Source of the DNA: Lingula anatina
Taxonomy: Eukaryota > Brachiopoda > Lingulata > Lingulida > Lingulidae
DNA length: 64,000 bases
Assembly (NCBI RefSeq): GCF_001039355.2
Contig: NW_019776176.1
Coordinates: 1 to 64,000 of the forward strand
Direction: 5' to 3'
The translations under genes were made by a program, and so were the position numbers. Positions 24,540 to 36,982 of this stretch are shown piece by piece. Below the pieces are notes generated by a model. The model ran no database searches, was not told the origin of the DNA, and was given only the letters and a program-made list of their open reading frames with translations. Position 1 is the first letter of the stretch. The number at the start of each line of letters is the position of its first letter.

Positions 24540-26330
24540 TTACCAGGCCTACCCAACTACCAGACTCTGCACAGAAGGATCCAGAATACAGGGTACCAGA
24601 GGAGATCAGCATTGGTCAGAATTGTGCCAGAAGAGACGTTAAGTGGTGTAAGACGTAAAGCTGAGTGGTCAATTTAAGCTGGAGGTGAATGGGAAAGAAG
24701 ACATGGGCTTGGAGAAAAAAGCAGTTATTCTAACAACACGGTAAGATAACATTTTATCTTAATGCATTTGGGGCAGAGAATACTTGTAGAAACAATAGGC
24801 ACATGATATGAAAAGGTGTCATGGAACTTGAAGGTTTTGAAATACATGCTGCATCAACTGCCAGTGCGACAAAGAGCATAAAGGGAGAGGAATTCCCGGG
24901 AGGCTAAAAGTCGTTGACATTGTGAAATTTTGACCTTTATATAATCTGATATGTCCATATCTAAGTATTTTTGGGTGTTTTATGGTATGTGCTGCAATTA
25001 AAAGGATGTATTAGGGTCTTTGAACAGAGGCGGATCCAGAGTTATTTTCTGACAGGCTTCCAAATTATCTTCATTGATCAACCCTCAATTTTTGACCGTC
25101 TTCTGACAAAAAAATTAGACACCTGTCAATGTAAACTTGAAAATCTGACTGTCTTCTGGAAGACCCAGAAGACGACTTAAATCCGCCCCTGTTGAAGGAC
25201 CTTGTGAAAACCAGGAAGTGGTTTGTAACTGACAACTGAGTTGTACCAATCTACAACTACTGTGTAAAGATGTATCTATTTTTAAATATTTTGACAAATT
25301 TTTATTTTTACGATATATCTATTTTTAGTGATTTTGCTAGTGATTTTACCTCTTATCTGAGGTAAAATCACTAGCAAAAGAGACTGGCAATCAACTTCCT
25401 CAGGCTGGAAGTCGATAGCCTTCAGAAACTAGTCATGTTCACTTATCTACCTGTCAGAATCGCTTTTCCAACTGAGTATTGCATAATAATGCCAATTATT
25501 AGTAACTTAGAGCTAGTCTTAATTACCTGTCAGCCTTGTGATTGGCTCTTCTGAATTCTCTTTTCATCTTTTTGGAAAATCTTGTAAGATGCCATTAAAT
25601 GCCAGTCGTTTACTTGTGATTTTTAGCTCAGACTGAAGGCTGTCAGAAAGTCACCTTTGTCTTGGCATTTGTCACTGATTAGTGCCTACCCCAGTGTAAA
25701 CGGAGTATTAGTGTGATCATATGTGTGGAATTTCATGTCAGATGGACATATAAAGATCTAAAAATTTGTCACAATGTTAAAAAAAGATACATCTTTGCAC
25801 AGCAGTCATAGATCAGTACGATTCAGTTGTTAGTTACAAACTGCTTCCTGGTTTTCACAAGTCCTTCAAATAACTGAAACATCATCATAATTGCAGCACA
25901 TACCATAAAACACCCAAAAATACTTAGATATGGACATATCAGATTATATAAATGTCAAAATTTCACAATGAAAATGATTTTTAGTCTCCGTGGAATTCCT
26001 CTCCCTTTACGCTCTTGTCACGCTGGCATTTGATGCAGCATGTATTTCAAAATAAGTTGTCTGCAAATAAAGCACGATTTTGCACCTTCAAGTTCCGTGT
26101 CACATTTCATATCGTGTGCCTTTTATTTCTACAAGTATTCTCTGCCCTAAATGCGTAAAAAAGAAATGTTATTTTACCATGTTGTTTGAAAAACAGTTTT
26201 TTTCTCCGAGTCCACGTCTTCTCTCTCGTTCACCTCCTGCTAAAAATGACCACTCAGCTTCGCGTCTTACACCACTTGATGTCACACTTCCGGCACAATT
26301 CTGACCAATGCTGATTTCCTCCAGTACCCC
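24540..26330. repeat. Large inverted repeat (palindrome) with arms of about 0.8-0.9 kb
   Basis: The arms 24540-25352 and 25358-26330 are reverse complements with moderate divergence. The centre is a perfect stem: tttgctagtgattttacctc, TTATCT loop, gaggtaaaatcactagcaaa, near 25334-25379. Shared arm landmarks include tatggacatatcagattata against its complement, and attgcagcacataccataaa. The left arm carries a MITE missing from the right arm. Confidence 0.85.
25025..25191. mobile_element. CAGRGGCGGA-ended MITE, copy 1
   Basis: 167 bp with ends cagaggcggat and atccgcccctg, flanked by TTGAA on both sides (25020-25024 and 25192-25196). The opposite palindrome arm keeps the empty site (tttgaaggac), which confirms the borders and a 5-bp target duplication. 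The termini resemble hAT-type MITEs, but a 5-bp duplication is not the usual 8 bp, so the class is left open. Confidence 0.85.
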
Positions 26331-27719
26331 TTATTAACCTGTATATTGGACCACATTACCCTTTTTCAAGGTGTGTGTCAGATCGCATTTCGGAGTATCA
26401 GTCAGAACACCGACAGGATCAGCCCGTGGTCGTCCTACAAAATGTGTTCTGGGGTAGGATACTCCGAAATACGATCTGACACATACCTTGAAAACAGTTT
26501 GTGTGGTCCAATATACCGGTTAAGTCAGGATCTTTATGTGACGAGTCTGGTAGTTGGGTAGGCCTGATTATTTTACATTCCAGCGGGATCTCGCAAGAAG
26601 GCCAATGTAGCATGTATTGTAAACAGTATTTGAAGCACCACAAATTGTAAGTTACTCATAATGCAGAGCTACTTTCTGGTCTTTATGATATTGCTAATGT
26701 GTGTTAAATACTTAGTGATAATGTAAAGAAAAATTCCATATGGTAATATCTGTGAAAAAAATGTGCATGATATCCTGTTTCTGAATGTTTACTTACCACA
26801 GTAAAAATGTTCGTTGCTAGAAAAAAGTTACAGAGAGAAAAATACTAAAAGGTGGCCCTTGTAGAAATGAGTATATTACATTTTGCCTAGTATAAAATGA
26901 TTTGAGGTGAAAGTGTATGTAAAAAAAAAAATAGCTTCCAGCACTGATGGTGGTTCTATTTTGCGAATAAGTTTTCACGTGGGTCATGTTCATGTAGCTA
27001 GTGTTTAAATCTACCTCTTATTATTCAGTGTATGACCCAGATGAAAACTAATCAGAAATTGACCATTGCCGTGGTGTTTTGTTGTCAACGTAGCCATGTA
27101 ATAAGCATGGAGCAGGTTTCTCCTATCCCTGTCCTGGCTCCACAAACAAACTTTAGTCAGTGCCCTGGCTAAGGATATGTGCATGTGTCCATGAGAGTGC
27201 TGTAACACTGTTCCAGATAGGGTAAGATGTGTGCATGTGACCATGTAACGTTGGTAACAAAGATGATAGCCACTGGAACTGATTTAAGTTTGTTTGTGAA
27301 ACTGGGGCCAGAAAAGCAGGCAATGCTGCTATGTGGTATTTGTTCTAAGAATTAACATTTAATGCTGGTATTGGTTTACCAATGATCAGTTCACCAAAGT
27401 GCATTTATCGTTGGTTAGGAATGCTCCTACCTCCTTGCTTTAGAATGCTGTGGCTGCATTCAGAAGAGCAGACTAACTAGGGCCAAATGTGGTGACAGAC
27501 TAGAAAGTTTGCTGTCTAATCCACTTAAAGACATTGAATAGATTCCCTGTTGGAAAGTTTTCAAGTGGGTCCACCATATTTGACCCATGGACTATAGCTA
27601 GTTAGTCCACTGTTCTGAATGTGGCCTATAGGAACAGAGCTGTTGAAATATTTTGGTGGTTTTTGTGAATGGGAAATCAATCTGCTGACGTGAAATTAAT
27701 GTCTCCTTATGATCACCCC
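26331..27719. other. Intergenic, no gene seen
   Basis: A short inverted repeat lies at 26370-26500 (gtgtgtcagatcgcatttcg against cgaaatacgatctgacacat). An acacatcttaccctatctgg-like motif is repeated around 27180-27240. Nothing codes convincingly. Confidence 0.45.
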
Positions 27720-28119
27720 CCCCCCCTGCCCCTAAACTAATCCATCCCTCTACTGGATCCCTTATGATGAAGGTCATTATCACAACTGGGATGTGGCTTG
27801 GTTTGATTCACACAAAGACCTGAATGATAGTCTGAATTGACTTGAAAAAAAAGAAACATTGTGTGAATTGCCTTGCCTATATTTATGCTTGTTTGCTTCC
27901 TATATATCAAAGTGTAAATTATATTAGTTTGATGAAACTGTATATTTAGATTTTTTGTTGTTGTTTGGTACATATATCTGAGGTGATGGTTTAGTGTTTT
28001 AAAATAGTAATTTGCAGTATTGCTTTATTTTGTAATTGTTAGGTATATATTCAAATGCACTGTATAATCAAGCCAAGTCAGATACTTTGTGCACATTATA
28101 AGATGCTGTGAGTATTTAT

Positions 28120-28440
28120 CACATGGCCAGCAATTTCAAAAAGAGGGCTCTTTTTCTGAAAAAGAGGACCTTTTACTACCCTCTACCAGGGCGAGTGATA
28201 GATTTTTTTACAGATATTCACAGATATGTCTCTAGCTAGATAGATGGTCATTTAGGGCTGAGTTGAGCTAGAGACATATCTGTGAATATCTGAAAAAAAT
28301 CTATCACTCGCCCTGGTAGAGGGTAACCTTTTACCATAAAACCTTAGTGTACATAGATAAAATTTTTACTGGAGGGGATCTTTTTCCAACAAAAAAGACA
28401 TTTCATTTGCTGCCCCCCCCCTTTTTATTGCTGGCCTAAT
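28120..28440. mobile_element. MITE of the gtagcca family, interrupted by a fold-back element
   Basis: Ends tggccagcaatttcaaaa and ttttattgctggcc. The body resembles 35546-35712 in inverse orientation. The uninterrupted counterpart is at 38697-38830. Confidence 0.7.
28174..28327. mobile_element. Fold-back element with about 60-bp inverted repeats
   Basis: The arms start taccctctaccagggcgag and are nearly identical over about 60 bp, with a 30-bp centre. Possible TA flanks. Absent from the paralogous segment at about 38727, so it inserted after that duplication (or was lost there). Confidence 0.85.
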
Positions 28441-30309
28441 TTATTTGGATATTATTTAAAACACTTGATAAAGCACTTTGACACATTGGATCATTAATCT
28501 GACATTACATGGAGGAATATTTTTGTTCCTAGGTTAAGCCTACTTCCTAAGTTAACACTCAGTATGTTACTTTTTGTGATAGCCTATTTATTTCTTTAAC
28601 CTTATTATTGTGTCAGGTACCAAGAAATGTAAGAATTTTTTGCATGTCAGTATTTTATAATAGTTTATTTGGAGGTTTCCAGTTAAACTTGGGTTTTCAT
28701 TGCCTGGATTGTCTTTTTTCTATCTTCTGTTGTCCTGATAAATATTTACAGTGGTCTATTTGTTTGTCTTTATATGCATGTAATCAAAAATTGGGAATGG
28801 ACAAAATGCTTTGTATTCAGAGTATAGACGTTAGGGAAATTGAAGCACACAGCTCTGTATATTGCCATATTAAAAGGGCTGACTTGGGTCCTTTGTCCTG
28901 TGGTTTCATGGAGAGATGCTTTGAAAAGCATTCTTGAACTTGATATCTATATTGCCTAGTGTGCATCATCTCCCATTAACAAGATATTGTAAATAAGTTT
29001 TTTTCATTATTTCAGTGTGATTTAAGTTATAATATTATGTTCAAATGTATTACTCAGCTTAAAAAAATAGTAAGGAATGTGGCATGTAAGTTCAATGATA
29101 TAGTATGTGTTAGCAAAAGTACTAAGACTAAGTCATAACTGGCTACAGAAGGCTTATGTGTACAAGGAGATGAAGTTGCTTTTTAGAACCCTATGAAGAA
29201 AGAAATTACTTAGGTAAACAGGCTGTGCACAAATGGAGAAATATAACCAGTTTTCTCATTTGTAAACTACTAAAAGCACTCTGATTTAGTATTGCTTAGT
29301 TTAAACTAAACGTTGTGATATCAGGTATAACTTTAGTTTATCCCTTAATTACATGAAATATTGATTATATATACTGGTGCATAGTGGTATGTGTTTAACA
29401 ACATTATCCAAGATAAGGAAATGGGGGAAGCAGACCTCTTAAGAAAAAAAATAAATAAAAAAGTTACAAAAATTAAATTAAAAAAAAGTGCATATGTTAA
29501 AACAATAATGTAACTCAATATTCATTATATTATCAGTGTGTTCTAATTTTGTCTGGGTGTGCATTGTTCACTTTGCTTTGATGTAATGCTGCTTTAAAAA
29601 AAAGGTTCACTAACTATAAATTTGGCATTCAACCCATCATTTGAAATGGACAAGAAAGTGAAAATTCAAACATAAACATGAAAATGTGTGATTTATAATA
29701 AATGGAGAGTGAAATTTAAGAAATACAAATGATTGTTTAAGCAAACTTTTACATAATTCAAAGTGGAAGTTTTGTTTTAAAGAACGTTTACAACCTTGAA
29801 CTTTGTATTTCATATATTTGGAAAACTGTAATAATTTCCATTTACGAATTTGTGAATAAAGTTATGTGTTCCAAAAATATGCTGCTCTAGTCTTTTTATT
29901 TTATTATCATTATTATTGAAGAGCACAAAATAATATGCTCTTTTAAGTAAGAACGCCACATTCCCAATGAAACTTCGTTCATCGATTAGACTCCGCTGCG
30001 ACTCTTGCTGAATGCAATCAGGTTAATTGATAATTATACGAGTACGTTGGGAACAAGAGGAGGCATGTTAATGTAAATGCATTCAAAGTTGGTACGATCT
30101 GCGAAGAATGATAGTTTCAATAGGGATGTGCCCTTATTTATGAATTTTGAAATCCCTCCTTAAAGATTTGTTTTTGTTTTAATATATCTAATTTATTAAG
30201 TTATGATGAAATACTATACAGTCCAAGCGAATGACAAATTTTGAGTACTGTGTGTTAAACACGTGTATCAGTTCGAAGTTTTAAATAAACTAATCCATCA
30301 AAGTAGTTA

Positions 30310-30420
30310 TCTCTTATCAAATGGAAAGATGAAAGGACTAGACTCGAGCTTTGAAGCACTTGACTTTAAAATTCTTTTAAATGCATATTAGTCGCATTTT
30401 ATCTTTCCATTTGATAACAG
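30310..30420. repeat. Small inverted repeat
   Basis: Ttatcaaatggaaagat near 30315 pairs perfectly with atctttccatttgataa near 30402. The rest of 29685-30890 shows no gene. Confidence 0.6.
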
Positions 30421-30894
30421 TTTTAGAATTAAATGATCCAGTGGAAAAAAATCGACGTAGTGGACGTGGATTGCAAGATCTAACAATTTACGGATAATAC
30501 TGTCATAGCACTAAATGGTAGTACTCAAAATAAACCGACATTGAAGCAAATATTGAGAAATAATGCATGCGGCTGGGAGCCAAGATAAGAGCGCCAGAAA
30601 AATTGATAATAAGTACACCGTGCTTTGTATTGATTATCTGCGATAAAATTCATCATAAATTGATTAAAATCTTGAGATTAGGAAAAAATGTTATTAAAAC
30701 ACGTAATGTGCACAGTTTTAATTTGGAAATCAGTATTTTGAATATATATGAGATCGTTCATTGTGGTATATTTATTTTATTTATTTAATTGTACTCGGCT
30801 GGAAAAACAATTTTTGCTGCTGCATGTCTATGCTGTGTGTATGCAAGGTCTTCATTTCATTAAAATGCTGTTATATTTTACTACTAAAAGTCAC

Positions 30895-31850
30895 GTTAAA
30901 GCTACTTGATTCATGACCCTGATCTTTCTTGGTTAAGGTACATTCATTACTTAAATAAACCTAAAAGAGTCTGTAACAATCATACGTCATTAATGAACTA
31001 CTTGAAGTAATTTGAATCGGTATAGTATTGAAAAAACTGGAAGAATTTGTGGTTTACTCATGTATGACCTGTGACTTGTAGACCGCTGACTACATTCATT
31101 TAAATACCGATGTCTTAATCCGGTGTGGGAATTTTTCGATGTCACCTGAAGAACCTTTGGAAAGTTAAAACGGTAACGCTTCATATCATTACAATATTTG
31201 ACCCTGTAGTATATATACACAAAATGTAATATTCATTTGAAATTGGCTAAAATGAAAAGCGATAATATATTCTTGGTGATGTATTCATTAAAATCGATTG
31301 GCCCTTGAATTATATTTCATTACAATTTTCGGCCACCACAAGTGAAGTGCCAGGTNTTTGGTTGATTCTCTCGTGAAATGGCACTTAAAAACTACTTGAA
31401 CCATGGCCCTGATCTTTCTTGGTTATTAAATATGAATTAAATAAACCTTTAAGAGTCTGCAACAACTATACATCATTTATGAACTATTTGAAGTAATTCG
31501 CAATTGGTTTAGCATTGAAAATCTGGAAGGATGTGTGGTTTATTCACGTCTGGCCTGTGACTTGTAGGCTATTGACTGCATTCATTTAGATAATTTAAAT
31601 TCGCTGTTGAGATATTTTCGATGTCACGTTAAGGTGCATAGGTGACGTAGGAAAGTTAAAACGGTAACGTTTCATATCAGTGTAATATTTAATCCGGATT
31701 TATTTAAAATGTATGAGACAATAGGTATAAGAAATTGACATAAATGAAGAACTATAATGTATTCTTGGTGTATTCATTAAAATACCGGTAGACTGGCCTT
31801 TGAATTATATTTCATTATACTTTTCTGCCACCACAAGTGAAGTGTCAGAT
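30895..31850. repeat. Tandem duplication of about 470 bp
   Basis: 30895-31355 and 31380-31850 align along their length (ctgatctttcttggtta; acctgtgacttgtag / gcctgtgacttgtag; ccaccacaagtgaagtg) with clear divergence. A single N at 31356 sits between the units. Confidence 0.85.
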
Positions 31851-32221
31851 TGTGATATACCTTTCCATGTGAAGGTTTTCATGTTTTGAGAATTCTAGTG
31901 CTCACGTGGCTACGAATCAAAGACCTATATTTAAGTCACAGTATTTTTTCCAGCATAACAATATTATGTGTAAACATGCCTTTGTGGGTATTTTTGACTT
32001 CATCTCAGGTTTTCCCGCGCAGTAGTGCTCACGCAACCTTGTCCTATTGGGCATTAGCATGCTTTCTATTTTGTATCCTTTACGTTTTGTTGGTCCACTC
32101 TACAGTTTTTTTTTTCAATACAACGGTGATAAAGTGAACGCTCAAGCTATGACAGTGTATGGGCATGACCTTAAAATCAGATAATTTACAATATCAGGAA
32201 ATTAATTGACTAGAATCACTG

Positions 32222-32645
32222 CTAAACTAGAAAAGCACTCAGAATGCGCAGACCTCCGCCAAGGCAGCAAAGTCTCCATCCAATGCCGTTTCACCCCTAA
32301 ATTTTCATTCTATAATGATTTGGTTTTTTGATTTTTTATTTTTGATTGATTATTGATTGATTGTTGATCCGGATCAACACCAAAAACTTATCATCTGTTC
32401 CTTGGTCCACTTCTAACAGTTTCTGAAAATTTCATCAAAATCGGTTCACAACTTAGTTTTTTTTTATTTTTGATTATTGATTATTGTTTGATTATTGATC
32501 CAGATCACCACCAAAAACTAATCACTTCTAAGTTAATCCATTTCTGACCTACCCTGAAAATTGCATCGAAATTCGTCCATATGTTGATGACAAACAGACA
32601 GACAGACAAACAGGGTTGAAAACATAACCTCCTTGATGGAGGTAA
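32222..32645. mobile_element. Interspersed repeat with GATCCGGATCACCACC-type core, copy 2
   Basis: Same family and orientation as 6270-6640. This copy keeps the end 'aacataacctccttgatgga' with ggtaaa, which reads inverted against the leader 'gacctccgccaaggcagc'. Confidence 0.75.
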
Positions 32646-33354
32646 AAACGACTATCAATCTGTCAAGTAAATGATATATTCATCTCCAGTAATGAGTGGA
32701 CTAAATGTCTCTAACACAGCCAGTTTTAAATTACTCATTACATAGCTAATATATGTATAATATATAAAAATCGTTCCCTTAATGAAATAGCCCCACAAAA
32801 TTATTTTGGACGTGTGAATTTACATTTGTAGACACAAATAGCAGTCTACGAAAAAAACTCCACAAAAGCACAATCAATCTGAGCCTAAGTTTATGTGGAT
32901 ATTGCCTTTATATAATGTTGATCTAACAAGGTCAAGTCTCTAGGTGTAAAAGATTTTTTTAATTTGTCTCATGTTACATAACGTGATATATTGAAACGTT
33001 GTCCTGTTGCCACTCTAAATAATAAGATACCATAACATTTTTATCAATTTTATTGGCATTAGAAGACCCCAAACAGTTTTGCATTACCGCCAGGTGCATA
33101 TCTTGGTCTTTGGTCTACATGCTTAAAAGGGAATCGTTAAAATTATGTGTTTGTCCGGCTTTATGCCCTTGGAAATGCAGAAGGCATTTCTGGGCTAAAT
33201 AAAAAAATCAATAAACAAGGTCCTTAGATCTGCCACGTTGCATTCGTATTTCATATCCTTCCCTGAAAGAGGTGTAAGCTGGTTCCAAAGACAATTAATA
33301 TTTAACACGGTTATATAAAAGCAAAACATGAGGTGAGTAGCAATTTGTTTCATG

Positions 33355-33523
33355 CAGGGGCGGCTTAAGGCCGCCTTCTGGGTATTCCGGAAGACGGTCA
33401 GATTTTTCAAGTTTACATTGACGGGTATCAGATTTGTTTGCCCATGGAAGACGGTCAAAAATGGAGGATGGATCAACAAAGATAATTTGATAACTGTCAG
33501 AAATATCTCTGGATCTGCCCCTG
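33355..33523. mobile_element. CAGRGGCGGA-ended MITE, copy 2
   Basis: 169 bp in inverse orientation to the copy at 25025-25191. Ends caggggcgg and ctgcccctg are flanked by tcatg (33350-33354) and tcgtg (33524-33528), a 5-bp target duplication with one change. Confidence 0.8.
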
Positions 33524-33599
33524 TCGTGGCCTTTGTAGAATTGTAATGGCAACAGGAAAATATCAGAACTTTCTCTAAAATGTAACATCGCTTGACCTT

Positions 33600-35440
33600 C
33601 ACTTGAAAAAAAACATTTAGCCTGTTTTTATAATCGAGAAAACTGGCATCGAAGCTAAAGAGCAAATTAAGTAATAGCTTATGCACACAAATTGGTCGTT
33701 TCGTAGATGTAAAACATCAACTCGCGTAGATGGTAACGTGCCATGTTATAATTGTTATGAATGATACTTTTTGGCTGAATCAAGGTGTTGAAAACGAAAC
33801 GAATCGTATACTAAATATTGACTTTCAAACATTCTTTAGTTCGCAGGTGTGCCTCAGCACACGGCATCGTGGTAAATGAAGCGTGCAAATTGAAGGCTAT
33901 ATTAATTACCAGGGTATATACATGTGGCATAATCTGTACAACAGGATATAATATATCCGCCAAAATGACACGAATATATACTGTATATAAATCACATCAA
34001 ATTCCTTATGTCTCTAGGAAAATGTTTTTAAGTCAGGCCCTCTCAATTATCACAAGCAGGTTCTTGGTGTAGTGTACATGTCTCTCTTGAATGAACACAA
34101 TTTGTCTTTATATTAAAAAAAGTATAACTTTGATATATAGATTTTTTTATTGCGAGGTGTTTATTATCTGCTGATTGCCGAGGAATAAGACTGTCGTTTA
34201 TGCCAATATTATCCTTAAGGAATGTATTATATTTTAACCGGGTCAATGATTCCAACCATTCAAAGAATTGAATGGAATTGAAAGAAAATTAGTGTGGCAA
34301 GCGCATTTATTGTTAAATACCACGTGACAACTAACGTTACGCATTACAAATAGACAAACAGTGAATGATCATCAAATAGTGACATAATTTTTATGCGCTT
34401 ATTATGCATTTTACAAAGAATTTTAGCTAAGCATATGATATTTGATAGACAGTTGCACCCATATTGGTAATATTATATTCCCCAAGGGTACATTGCTTCT
34501 TTTGAGTTGCAGAACATGTTATCAAGTTAAAGATTTGTAAAAAAAGAATTGCAGCTTAAAAATCCAATAGTTCAATAAAAAATTGCAGCTTAAAAACCCA
34601 ATAGTTCAATAGTCACAAAGAACATAATTTGACATTTATGCGCAATTTAACAAAACTCTTTTAGCTGGACGAACTATTCGAATGTGTTTAATGGATAATT
34701 GTGGCCATAAACAACAAACTGTTGTTTATGGAAGGGTGTTTTTGACAAACTTTGACTTGTTTGGATGGTTTCTTCGAAGTCTTTTTTATGAATAAAGATT
34801 AATGTGGTGCCTAATGCAGCACAGTATATACTTAGCTGAAAAGAAGTATGTTCTTCGAGGTCAGGTATAGTCCACAGCTTTTCGTATGCAATAGTTTTCT
34901 CAAGTATTTTCTGTTATACATGCATAGGAATTTTAGCGAGAACTATGCTCTTGTGAGTCACCTTTATTTACAGCATTCATATTTGCTATATCATATCGAT
35001 ATTTGCTATGAGACAAATGTTCCTTCAGAATAACACTTTCAATGAAATATACAACATCAATGGAGTAAGGGATTCGGAAAAACAAGAATTGTTAGCTTGA
35101 AAACCCATCATCTTGATGCATAATTGCAAAGTATGGTCATTAATTTTGAATAACAAATACAATTATTTTTACTTGTACTAATTTGTGTAAGTGATACCTC
35201 ATACACCTATAGTGGTGGCATGTAGCACCAACAGACTGCTGCCAGTCAAAATGATGGCACTGTTCCAAGTTCTGTCCACTTCTTTGTAAAGTATCTTTAC
35301 CAGCTTAATAAATATATATGATAATAAGCCGCCGGTTTGATGGCATAGAAGTTTACGTGCAACCTAATTTCAAACCATGTTAACCATACTTTTTATCTTG
35401 AAAGGAACATGAAATAAAAATCGTGTTTTACCATTATTAG
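33600..35440. repeat. MATH-gene unit with its coding exon deleted (ghost locus)
   Basis: 33610-34620 matches the sequence before the intact gene at 52979 (about 51960-52810; cctgtttttataatcg, aactggcatcg, ctaaagagcaa). 34626-35440 matches the sequence after it (53655-54430; taagctggacgaactattcg, the 27-bp hairpin, gacaaatgttccttcagaat). The body exon is missing at about 34620-34626, where only the last codons and stop (aacataatttgacat) are suggested. Confidence 0.75.
34705..34731. repeat. Conserved 3'-flank hairpin, copy 1
   Basis: ccataaacaac, 5-nt loop, gttgtttatgg: a perfect 11-bp stem. Also present at 50233-50259 and 53731-53757, with only the loop changing. Confidence 0.7.
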
Positions 35441-35545
35441 AAGACTAATTTACAATATTTTACATCATAAGTAAACAGTACGTGTTAAAGTGGGTCATAC
35501 TGCATGTGTTGTACTGACATAACCTGAAAAAGGGGCAACATTCCG

Positions 35546-35712
35546 ACCCGTAGCCAGGGAGGGGGGTTTGGGGGTTTCGAATGAATTCCCCTTTTGCTGG
35601 GAAAAGGTCCACATTGGGTAATATTTGATCTAGGTACATGAGGTTTTTATGGAAAAAGGTCCACTTCTTCAGAAAAAGAACTCCCCTTCTGAAATTGCTG
35701 GCTACGGGCCGA
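35546..35712. mobile_element. MITE with gtagcca ends, copy near the MATH cluster
   Basis: Ends ccgacccgtagccaggg and ttgctggctacgggccg. Body words (ttccccttttgctgggaaaa, aaggtccacttcttcag) are shared with the TRAF-intron copy. Confidence 0.8.
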
Positions 35713-36279
35713 CATTCAGTTTTTGTGATTTGAACTGCAAGGCGACATAGTGATAGATCAATAGAAAAGAAAGCAACAATTAAGCTGTCACAATCAGCGG
35801 GAAGGAGCCTTAGCGAATAAAGATCTTCCTTAGTTGGAATATGCACAATTGTTCTTGCTTAATAATCATAAGGAAATGCAGTGTATGTAGCCATATGATA
35901 GTCCAAATATACACTGAAGTTATCTAGTCGCAAAATGGCATTTTCAATTGGAATTGGATAACAATCATACCGTAACGATTACTTTAGAACTCATTGAACA
36001 AAATATTTCTTAATTTATAAATAATTTGGACAAAATATGAAAAACCTATTTTTAACCTATATTCACAGTTTGTTATTAATGGAAGAATGAATGCAATGAG
36101 AATTTGCAAAAAGAATTAAATAAATGTTTTATCTAAGTGGGGGGGGACAATTTATGCATATTTTTGTATTGAATTTTTGAAAGCCTGCGTTAGAACAGGC
36201 TATATAAATTCGGACTTTCTTTGGATGGCTCTATATAAATTTGCACTTTGTTTTGGATGGTGCGTAATTTTCACAGATT

Positions 36280-36620
36280 TGGCATAAATATTGCTTAGTA
36301 AAAACTAATTTTAGGAGCGCAAGATCTCTCAGTGACGTGTTGCTTAATCCTAGATCGTAACCAGGCATAGTAATTAAAGGAATGCTCTAAAGAAGCTGCT
36401 TGACCCTCATAACAATTTTAAAATCTGAAGATATTGAAAAGTGATTGCCGCCGGGATAAGAACGTGTTCTCAAAATGTATAATATATGTATTTCCACATT
36501 CTGTAACACACGTAGCAGGCCTGGTATGAGGGGAGATTGTATACAATCTATACAGTGATATACACTGTATATATACAGGGTCACGATGGTATTGGCTTTA
36601 TCTTACTGACGTGAGGTAAG
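36280..36620. repeat. Upstream block of the MATH units, copy before the gene at 37.5 kb
   Basis: Shares 'agagcgcaagatc(c/t)ctcagtg', 'aatcctagatcg' and the following 150 bp with 39640-40000, 51100-51420 and 54640-54980. It includes a TATA-like tgtatatatacag near 36568 and ends in a gtgag|gtaag that lacks the ATG seen in other leaders. Confidence 0.65.
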
Positions 36621-36982
36621 AACTAAACAACTTTCATGTCCTTTCATATTCTTCTTTGTCATTTCCCAACTACCTTATCTACATTTCTTCTTCTACCTTC
36701 AATTTCTTACATAGCCTACTTAAACATTCTCCGCTTAAGCAGGACGAGGTCATGTCAATCAATTCAGTCAGTCTGTAACACCTTCCCGGCATTTGACTCG
36801 TGGCTGTCAATATTACTTACATTAGACTTGTTGACCTTTAGAGTCAACGCTGAGCTTGCTGTGTCATGTGATCACTTGGGCTCATTTAATTGAGCATTTA
36901 GGAGCTCTATCATTAATCGCATTGAAAAACTTGAATGAAGGAAGTCGAGGTCTAGAGAAAGTCATAACAGTGGCAAATCGGC

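Larger units (their letters stand above)
27720..29684. repeat. Dispersed segmental duplication, copy 1
   Basis: Matches 38280-39613 in the same orientation, from 'ccctaaactaatccat' to 'attcaaacataaacatg'. Copy 1 is longer because it contains the fold-back insert at 28174-28327 and an extra stretch at 28760-29230. No coding sequence is recognised in it. Confidence 0.8.

Noticed and set aside
24446-24658. Open frames in the palindrome (24337-24658, 26346-26643)
   Set aside because: Mirror images of each other in repeat DNA, without family motifs.
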